The notes below the pieces were generated by a model that was given only the letters and a program-made list of their open reading frames with translations, was not told the origin of the DNA and did not search any database. The position numbers and the translations under genes were made by a program. 64,000 nt of DNA from Emydura subglobosa (Eukaryota > Chordata > Testudines > Chelidae): assembly GCA_007922225.1 (NCBI GenBank), contig ML679966.1, forward strand, positions 37,390,793 through 37,454,792. Reading direction: 5' to 3'. Below are positions 56,441 through 64,000 of this stretch, piece after piece; position 1 is the stretch's first letter; every line of letters begins with the position of its first letter.

Positions 56441-56550
56441 TAAGCTCTAATGGGTCTCTATTTTCTGTTTGCACAGCACCCAGCACAAGGGGTTCTAAAT
56501 CTTGACTGGGGACTCTGGGCACTTCTGTGACAAACAAAAAAATAATAAGA
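56441..56550 (+). repeat. SINE 3' tail
   Basis: 'gtttgcacagcacccagcac', 'aaggggttctaaatcttgac' and 'aaaaaaataataag' match the turtle SINE tail (tgtacagcgcctagcacaatggggccctgatc... and A-rich end). Confidence 0.7.
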
Positions 56551-56690
56551 TGCCGAAATACAACAGTAAATTTGCTGAACAATACAAATCTCAGTCCCCT
56601 GTGGCAGAAAGAATATTTGAGAACGTCAACCCGAAAAAATGACTGCTATGTAATAAGACGTGCCTGACTACATGTCCATATGTTGGGGTA
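56551..56690. other. Short unannotated gap
   Basis: No feature recognised. Confidence 0.4.
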
Positions 56691-56930
56691 TGTCTACTTT
56701 GCAGACACAGGGTGTGGTTGCAGCTCGTGCAGACAGATTAAAGATAGCTCAGGTGTTGGTAGTAGTGGAAGTTGTAGCAGCTCATGCTTGAATGCAAGCT
56801 GTACAAGTCTGTTTGGAACCTTGAGTAATTACTTGGGCAGCTAGGCTGCACTGCTGTGGCCTCACTGCTGCCAGAACTTGAGCTAGCTCAGGTATGTCTA
56901 TGCAAGCAGCAATCGCAGCCCATGCAGGTG
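56691..56930. mobile_element. GTCTAC-type MITE fragment(s)
   Basis: Starts GGGGTATGTCTACTTTGCAG, with a second GGTATGTCTATGCAAGCAG at about 56890 in the same orientation and words such as CAGCTCGTGCAGACAG, AGCTCAGGT and CAGCCCATGCAGG between and after. The two same-direction termini suggest two partial copies. Confidence 0.5.
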
Positions 56931-58165
56931 GGAGTTCAAAGAAAACAGTAAATATAAAATCATCAAAGATAAAGTTTGCAGATGACAAAAAAATTGGGGG
57001 AGTGGTAAATAATGAAGACAATATGTCACTTATACAGAGCAATCTGGATCTCTTCATAAACTGGGCACAAGCAAACAATGTGCATGTGGCACAGTGCACA
57101 GTCAACCAGTGGAACTCCTTGCCAGATAATGTTGTGAAGGCCAAGACTATAATGGGATTCAAGAAAAAGCTAAGTAAGTTCATGGAGGATAGGTCCATCA
57201 ATGGCTATTAGCCAGGATAGGCAGGGATTGCTGTTTGCAAGAGGCTGGGAATGGCTGACAGGATGGATTACTTCATGATTACCTGTTCTATTCACTCCCT
57301 CTGAAGCACCTGGCATTGGCCACTGTTGGAAGACAGGATACTGGGCAAGGTGGACCACTGGCCTAACCCGGTATGGCCGTTCTTATGTTTATGTTATTAT
57401 ATGTTCTAATACAGCTAAATGTAAAAGTATACATCTAGGAACAGAGAAAATAGGCCATACTTAAAGGATGTGGAATCTCTCTTGAGAAGCAGTAACTCTA
57501 AAAAGATGTGGCAGTCGTGGTGGATAATCAGTTCCCAGTGTGATGCTAGGGCCAAAAGGGTTAATGTTATCCTGGGATGCATAAACAAGGAACTCTTGAG
57601 TAGGAGTAAAGAGGTGATTTTATCTCTGTATTTGGCGCAGGTGTAGCTGCTGCTGGAACACTACTTCCAAGTTCTGGTGCCCAAAATTCAAGTAGGATGG
57701 TGAGAAATTAGAAAGGGCTCAGAGAAGAGCCAGGAGAATGATTCAAGGATTAGAAAAAATGCCTTATAGTGATACACTCAAGGAGCTCAATCTATTTAGA
57801 TTAACAAAGGAAAAGTTAAGGAATGACTTGTCTGTAAATAAACACATTGGGAAGAAATATTTAATAATGGGCTCTTCAGTCGATCAGAGAAAGATATAAC
57901 ATTATACAATTGGGAAAAGTTGAAGCTAGACAAATTCAGACTGGAAATGAGGCATACATTTTTAACTATGAGGGTTATTAATCACCGGGACAGCTTATTA
58001 GGGTCGGGGTGGATTCTCCTTCACTGGCAGTTTTCAAATCAAGTCTGGATGTTCTTCTAAAAGATCTGCTCTAGGAATTATTTTGGGGACATTCTATGGC
58101 CTATCTTGTGCAGGGGGTCAGACTAGATGATCACAATGGTCTCTTCTGGCCTTGGAATCTTTGAA
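56931..58165 (+). mobile_element. CR1 LINE 3' part, containing a younger CR1 insertion
   Basis: The outer copy shows the ORF2 reverse-transcriptase motif KFADDKKIGGVVNNEDN (FADD core intact) at about 56960-57010, stops at about 57080, and resumes at 57418 with CTAAATGTAAAAGTATACATC and the usual CR1 order down to 'ggtcagactagatgatcac' and 'ggtctcttctggccttgga'. The interruption (57081-57417) is another CR1 3' end. Frame is broken outside the FADD block. Confidence 0.85.
57081..57417 (+). mobile_element. CR1 3' end nested in CR1
   Basis: Contains the end of ORF2 (QWNSLPDNVVKAKTIMGFKK, SKFMEDRSINGY stop at about 57211) and a 3' UTR with 'gatactgggcaaggtggacc' and 'cggtatggccgttcttatgt', the typical end of a different CR1 subfamily. 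5'-truncated; clearly younger than its host. Confidence 0.88.
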
Positions 58166-58423
58166 AAAAGAGATTTCCATATCTCCTAAAGTGTACCAGT
58201 TTACTATTGTTCAGATTTAGAATGGATCACAGTCCTGTGATCTATGAAATTCAGCTTTGCTTCATTTTGGCCAGATGCTACTGGACTCTCTTCTTTGAGT
58301 GCTATCCCCACCCTCCTGTCTTTCCCCACCTCCACAAAACATACAAACAAACCCAAAACATCACCATGTTACTGTTACAAATTTTAAAAGAAACAGATGA
58401 AAACCAGACAGAGAGGTTCTCTT
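58166..58423. other. Short unannotated stretch
   Basis: No feature recognised. Confidence 0.4.
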
Positions 58424-58711
58424 GGGGCTTGTCTAGATGAACATTTAGTGTGCAGCATGCTAAGGGATGAATCCACTCTGTACTAGGCAGCCAGGCTCTA
58501 ACCGTCCCTGTGGATCCTGCTGACATCCATTAACAGTTCATTACTGCACTTGGTTTCAGTCCTCTTTGAAACAGAACTAGATCAAAGTGCATTAATGAAC
58601 TGTTAATGCACATTGGCAAGGTGCATATGGATAATTAGAGGGCAGCAGGCTAATTCAGGATAGATTCACACTCCAGTTTGCCGCAAACCAAATATTTATG
58701 TAGACAAACCC
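58424..58711. mobile_element. GGGCTTGTCTA-type MITE
   Basis: Left end GGGGCTTGTCTAGATGAAC and right end whose complement is GGGTTTGTCTACATAAAT. The interior has AACAGTTCATTA and TGAACTGTTAATGCAC, so the centre folds back. Probably Harbinger-related. Confidence 0.7.
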
Positions 58712-58840
58712 TTTGTCTCTACAGCAGGTTCCAGGGCCTAGCGCAGCAGAAAGGCACAGCATTAGTAAGAGCTAAATGAGCATACAACTACACTGCACGT
58801 CCTATGTATGATCTCTCAGGCCTGGCTAGCCTTTAAATCT

Positions 58841-59034
58841 AGGTCTACACAGCTACATCGGTCAGCAGTTGGAAAAATCCACACCCCGGACTAAAGTAGC
58901 TATGCAGACCTAAGCCACAGTGTCAATGCAGCCAAGTAGATGGAAAAATGCTTCTGTCGACCTAGTTACTATCAAGATGGAAAAGCCCCTTTTGTCAGGG
59001 TTAGCTGGCATAGTCTCCACAGTGTAGACATACC
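58841..59034. mobile_element. GTCTACAC-type MITE
   Basis: Left AGGTCTACACAGCTACATCGG, right end complement AGGGTATGTCTACACTGTGG. Internal words CACACCCCGGACTAAAGTAGC and CTGTCGACCTAG are shared with 8895-9085 and typical of turtle Harbinger MITEs. Confidence 0.75.
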
Positions 59035-60397
59035 CTGAATTGACAGACAACTGGCAGTGTTAATATTGCTGCTCTTTCTTGGAGCCAAACCACAAGTAAT
59101 TGTTAGCTTTAGTTTTGAATTTCTCTGTTTGTTTCCTGGGTGCAGGCTCAGTTCTCAGCTGCACTGGTACAAAGGACATCAGAATCTGGCCCTGTTGTTT
59201 CATTCTGGTCCAGAGAGACCTCGGGTTTTCCAGTTTTACATTTAAAAAAGTGAAGTCACACACACAGCACAGCAGCAGCACATTGACATCCAGCGGAAGA
59301 GCCCTATTCAAGGTCCTGAGCCTGAGTGGGCTGTTCTTGAAACGCTGTTGGCAGCCTAAAGGAGCTGGTCTTTGGCGAGACAGCAGGAATGGGCTGCTGG
59401 ACTTGGTTTTGAATTTTTTCTTTCTTTAGGACACTTGGGCTAGATGTTTGAAATATGGCCTGTAGCTTTTGACACTTTCCTCGGCATTTGCAATCTCCTG
59501 GGCACACTGTGACTTTGTTGAACCAGGCACAGAAGGAACAAGAGCAGCTCCCTGAGGAGGCTGCTGCTCTTGGTTGATCCAAGTGTAAACTAGCAAATTC
59601 TGCTTGTGGCCATTTGCGACAACATAGGCTACATCTTTTCTATGATGCTGAAGCCTTGCTTTCAGCACAGACTTCTAGACCATTGTATAAAATGCAGAGA
59701 AGTGAGAGCTACAGTAATATTAACACGTGAGCACCAAAATGAGAGACAGAGAAAGAGGATTAATATGCTGGAGCAGCAGCAGTGACAGATTTCACAGAGC
59801 CACAACAGTGGTGGTTAGAGATAATTGTGGTTAGCACAGGACTCTAGTAGAGGTTTGATCAGGGTCTGATTTTGTTTTCAGTTTAGCATAAGTCAGGTGG
59901 AACGTCACGGAAGTACAATGCACTGATGTAAAACATGGGTAAGCGAGGTCAAAATGACGCCCAAAGTATGGCACTTGTAATAGCACTATCCATGACTGGA
60001 TGGAGTGCTGCATTTCTCTCATGCTAAAGAAAGAAAGGAAGCTGCGATGCAACCACTTTCTGCTGAACACTAATGATGGCATATTGTCCTGAGCCCATGA
60101 ATATGCATCCATCTTAGGTTTTTATATCCCACTTTGGACCCAAGTTACAGTTGGTCAAAAAACCTGATATGTATGTTTCACAAAAAAATTAGAAACCACT
60201 GCCCCAAGTTTTTCATTTAGTTAAAAAATTGTCATGAAATTTGCATTTTTCAACAACAAAATTCAAAACAACATCACAATACATTATGCTTAAGGCTGCC
60301 ACAGCTTCTTACATCATAGAAAAGCCACTGCATTTTTATCTTTAATTAGCAGACATAACCTTCCCCGACTCAAAATAAGTCTAAACATATGCCCTAC
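59035..60397. other. Unannotated; open frames on minus strand at 59304-59668
   Basis: 59426-59668 and 59304-59582 are minus-strand frames in different phases with low stop density and near-genic base composition. No domain is recognisable and no splice pair was found. Could be an old processed or retroelement fragment. The remainder is featureless. Confidence 0.3.
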
Positions 60398-60496
60398 CTG
60401 CAAAAGCTTCATTTTTAAAGAAGTCTTTTGGTGGTATACTTAAAAGCTGCAGATAGTACAGCTGTCCCTCTGTTTTCTTTTTATATGAGTGTGGGT
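60398..60496 (-). CDS. Candidate 99-nt exon of a minus-strand host gene
   Basis: Minus strand: GATTCCTACCACAG acceptor, 99 open bases, then GCAG/GTAGGGC donor. The product includes PHSYKKKTEGQLYYLQLL and SIPPKDFFKNEAFA, an ordinary soluble-protein composition that I do not recognise. Starts and ends in phase 1, so it would join in frame to the candidates at 63362 (upstream) and 38900 (downstream). The donor departs from GTAAGT and the pyrimidine tract is moderate. Only transcript evidence can confirm it. Confidence 0.4.
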
Positions 60497-60499
60497 CTG

Positions 60500-62145
60500 T
60501 GGTAGGAATCGTTCATTTGCATTTAGACATTTCTATATATTAGTGATGCACTTCCAAGTTAATGAACAAAGAAGGGAGTTTTCGTATTATTAGTGGCTGT
60601 TGACATAGGCCCTGATTCTACTCCATTAAAATCAATGGGAACTTTGCCATTTACTTCAATGATCAAGTTCATATTGCTTAACTAAGAACTTTCCAGTATT
60701 TTGTGTTTATTTCTTTTCTAAAGCCATGTGTTGGAGATATATTCACAAATCCTGCTAATAAATGACCGGATTTATAAGGTAATGCAGTGCTTTATAGACC
60801 TCTTTGTTTAAAAAGATTCTAAAATTGGTCCTCTTTCAAGATTGTTTTGCCTTTTTTTTTCAGTGTTATTTTTGGGTTCTACAGCCAAAAGATCTCATCA
60901 AGTTTTCTCTCTTCCCATGCTACTCCCACAAAGATCTCACTCAACTTCCCTGGCCAGCCGGCTAAGCACTTTGCAGACCGATGTACTACATGTCCTGAGA
61001 GTAATAACATAGGGCCTGATCCTGGGAAGTGCTGTGCTTCACTGAGGTGCTGAGCACCATCTGTGCTTCCCAGAATCATACCATAGGAGAATACTTTGCT
61101 TTTGAACAGTTCCCACTTCCCCAACGTTTATGTGACAAATGCTCTGAATAGCAAAACAGTAGTTCACATTTTTAAGCTTTCCACAGCACAAAGGAGAAAT
61201 CAGAGAATACCAACACTAATCCCGTGGGAAGTGTCTGAATTATTTCATATTATAGCAACAAGGAATATTACTAGATGTATAAAACATTTTCTGCAGACAT
61301 TTTTGACTGAATCACGTTCGCACACAACTCACCAATATTTCACAAGTATTTAAACATTTGATTGGTCATTAACTATTGCACAAAGAATTCCAGAAAGCCA
61401 CAAAGCTTTTTTCACCACATGAAAAGGTTTGGAAGAGTGGGTGCTTTTGGCATGCAAATAGAGTTGCAGGCTGGCAAAGCACATTTCTGGCAAAGCAATT
61501 TTTATTACATATGAAAGACTTAGTGAAAACAATAACAGGAGTAGGCCAAATATAAATGTCTAAGCTAAGAAAAGAGTTTTGATTGGTATGTGAATTTAAC
61601 AGAGACAGAGAATAAAATTGCCACAAAAGAGGGGGAACCCCCCCCCCCTCGTGCATTTTTAGGGATCTTTTTTTCTTATATCCTGGCAGTAAAATACACA
61701 GAAACATGGGTTAGTAAAAAAATACCCCTATGCCAATCCTTCCTAGTGGGAAATTGGTGACTGTTGTTTTTTTTTTTATCGGAAGGAATGGAAGAATTCA
61801 ATACCCTTGACCACCCATGCACTTAAGACCTGCCAAATGCAAGCTTTGCATGAACAACCTGAGGAGAACAGAATATATTCATAGCTTGTTGGAGTTAGAG
61901 CTGCTGCCTACCTGTATTTTGCTCTGAACTGCATCAATCAGTCCCTGCAGTTGGCTGATAACTATCAATTATGGGAGTAGAGATCTGGGTCCTTTGAGAG
62001 AAAGCTTGCTCAAATAAATTTATCTGGGTGAGTGCTATCAGCCCCCTATAATGTTAAAAAAAGAAAAAGAAAAAAAAAACCAACAAACCAACCAACCCCT
62101 GATCTACCCTGGTTTCTGGAGTGAGTTCTCCCAGTCAGAAAGAGA
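60500..62145. other. Unannotated stretch with a short dispersed motif
   Basis: 60610-60665 holds a degenerate foldback of the 'caatggga...acttcaatg' type. A C-run lies at 61639-61648. No gene recognised. Confidence 0.5.
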
Positions 62146-62149
62146 GGAA

Positions 62150-62445
62150 ATAAGAATGGGGGGATGGGAGATGAATGGGGGACACACAGAGCCTCTGGCA
62201 TGGCGGTCAGAATGGGGGACCCTGGCATGGCAGGAGTGGAATGGAGGCACACAATCTCTGGCATAGGAGAACAGTCCTCTAGAATATCCCTGACAGAGGG
62301 GGAAAATGAGGGAGGTGGTGGGGTTGCATAGAGTTGCTACAATAGAGATGGGATGGGAGGGTGGCATACAGGGAGTTTTTTGGGGGGGGGGAGGGGCTGG
62401 AAAATGGAGGGATGCAAAGAGCCCCTGATATGTGCAATGAGCTTG
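62150..62445. repeat. Degenerate minisatellite, about 35-45-base units
   Basis: Recurring words 'aatggggga', 'acacacagagcctctggcat', 'ccctggcatggc', 'aatggaggcacacaatctct', with 'ggcat' at regular intervals, indicate diverged tandem units. The longest open frame in the window (62742-62104, minus) exists because this repeat happens to lack stops. Confidence 0.6.
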
Positions 62446-63322
62446 GCCTGCAGAAGCAACAAAGTGTGTAACCCTGTAGTGACAGGCGCCACAGATTTTC
62501 ATTTTCATCTGGAGATTCAGACAGCAAAGGGATCTTGGTTTAAAGCAGGCCCATGAAGATACTGCACGGTTCAGTTTAGGGAGGGGTTCACACCATCTAG
62601 AAGTGATGCCAGCTCCAGCAGATTTGTTAGTAAATGATCCCTTTCCACACAGGAGGAATATCCCCTCAGGAGCTCCCTCCCTCGCCCCCCAGCCTCTCTT
62701 TCCTTCCTGCCAGAGAAATCTGGAAACAACCTCTGGGTACATCTGAGGTCAAGGGATAGAGTAGGCAGTTCTGGCAAAGGGAGCAATGATGCTTTTTCAC
62801 AAGTTTCTAAGTGGTTTAAGCAATTCATGGCCCAACGTTTGTACATGCAGTGAATCTTGAACCTAAGGCTTTGTTCAAGTAGGACTATATTTCAATTAGA
62901 ACATTGTAGTTTAAAAGTACAACATCAAAGTACAGCACTGTGCTGTAATACACAGCTCAAGTCTTATTGGCAAACTTGAACCTACAGCAGCCTGTCTCAG
63001 ACTGGGAGAATGCTACTAACCAAGCCATACTCATACAAGAAACTAACTTGCAATTCTGAATACAGAGAGACCAATGTTAGGAGCACTCATTTGTGTAACG
63101 TTGGAGAAATGCATCCAAAACAGTTTGTTTTTGTGCAGAGTGTATGCAAATCTGGCACACAAGCAAACACAGTGCAGTAGGTTTCCCCATTAACAAAATC
63201 AGATGATGAAATGAACAAAGGGTTAGCCAGGTGAGGCTACAGGATGTTTGCCTTTGTCTTGTCGCCATACAGGAACAAGCAAGGGACAGATGCTTGTCTG
63301 CCTGAAGTCATCATGCAAATAC
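62446..63322. other. Unannotated stretch
   Basis: No feature recognised beyond the repeat-derived open frame. Confidence 0.4.
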
Positions 63323-63362
63323 CTTCAACAGATTGTACAATCCTTTTCAAAACCCACAGCTT
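63323..63362 (-). CDS. Candidate 40-nt exon of a minus-strand host gene
   Basis: Minus strand: CATCTTGGCTGCAAAACAG, then 40 bases encoding KLWVLKRIVQSVE in the only frame without a stop, then donor GAAG/GTATTTGC. Enters in phase 0 and leaves in phase 1, matching the candidate at 60496. Weak pyrimidine tract and non-optimal donor; the least secure member of the proposed chain. Confidence 0.22.
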
Positions 63363-64000
63363 CTGTTTTGCAGCCAAGATGCAGATGCAATAGTGCCACA
63401 CACATAACAGAATGGACTCTAAACTGTGCAATGTTAAACAGAGTTTTGCTAACAAAAATACAATCTGCCCATTGAAATTTCCAGAATTCCAGCAGGAATA
63501 TCTCAAAATACCAGAAGGAATAATATACCAACACTGGCATCAAGACAGTAATGTTTGCAACCCTCTTCAGGGTTATTTTTATTAAAATCTCTTTTCATCT
63601 GCTTGTTGAAAATGATGAAAATATTTGATCTACGTTAGGGAGGACTGATCCTTATGAATTCTGTAGGGGATTTTTTTTTATTGTTCTGAATTCAGTTACA
63701 AAACACAGTGATTTTGGTCCCCGCTCTCTTATGTGACATAAATTAGATATGTGAAAAAAGTTTATTTAACAAATGTGTATACAACAATATGTTGTCCAGG
63801 TTTTTATGAACTTCTGTCAAGAAAAAAAGGCCTAACTGTACCCACAGAAGCTATTTAGACACCGCAAATGTCACAGAACTACTAAAAGTACATTTTAAAA
63901 CTAACCAAGTACAGTCCTATTCTAAATACAGGGAAAAATACTGTGATATCTCTGAGTGATCACTGTGTGACATGAATTGTAAGCCCATGTTGATAACACT
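63363..64000. other. Unannotated AT-rich stretch
   Basis: No feature recognised up to the window end. Confidence 0.5.

Noticed and set aside
62104..62742. 212-codon minus-strand open frame, the longest in the window
   Set aside because: It overlaps a degenerate G-rich tandem repeat whose composition avoids stops on that strand. No motif, no splice sites, low-complexity product.
1..64000. CRISPR arrays, operons, bacterial promoters or ribosome binding sites
   Set aside because: The DNA is vertebrate nuclear. Tandem repeats seen are minisatellite or duplication type, without regular unique spacers.

Overview
The window looks like a gene-poor piece of reptile nuclear DNA, most probably from a turtle. 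No bacterial or viral gene organisation is present, and the base composition is that of AT-rich intergenic or intronic vertebrate DNA. The interspersed repeats point to a chelonian: many CR1 LINE 3' ends, a tRNA-derived SINE of the tortoise PolIII/SINE type, several Harbinger-like MITEs with GTCTACACT-type ends, hAT MITEs with CAGTGGCGTAC or CAGAGCTGGGC ends, and a Penelope-like element. No database search was run, so family names rest on recognition of motifs and termini.

Layout. 1-2450 is a decayed minus-strand CR1 (ORF1 esterase and ORF2 endonuclease remnants) split by a Penelope-like insertion that carries a hammerhead-ribozyme-like fold. 2.5-12 kb is mostly unique AT-rich DNA with a few CR1, hAT and foldback pieces and a perfect 40-bp palindrome at 11083. 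12.0-13.7 kb holds a MITE, a CR1 end and an LTR-like block with a recent 170-bp tandem duplication. 13.7-30 kb is largely unannotated, with two foldback repeats at 26.5-27.1 kb. 30.3-40.6 kb has a hAT MITE with a tRNA-like core, a 33-bp hairpin at 32.3 kb, SINEs and a second Penelope-like tail. 41.4-46.3 kb is a dense nest: a palindromic MITE interrupted by a hAT element (8-bp target duplication) and by a CR1, then a Gypsy pol fragment and another CR1. 47.05 kb is a MITE made of successive hairpins. 47.8-54.65 kb is a non-LTR retrotransposon interrupted by a 3.8-kb Harbinger transposon that retains both its genes, transposase and Myb-like protein, both broken. A solo LTR with a 5-bp target duplication follows. 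56.7-58.7 kb contains a CR1 nested in a CR1 and MITEs. The remainder is mostly unique sequence.

Host genes. No complete gene is visible. Five short minus-strand segments (63.3, 60.4, 38.7, 34.07 and 16.2 kb) have splice sites at both ends, stay open, and have mutually compatible phases, so the window may lie inside a long-intron gene read right to left. The 34-nt candidate at 34050-34083 has the best splice sites. This is a hypothesis; transcript data would decide it.
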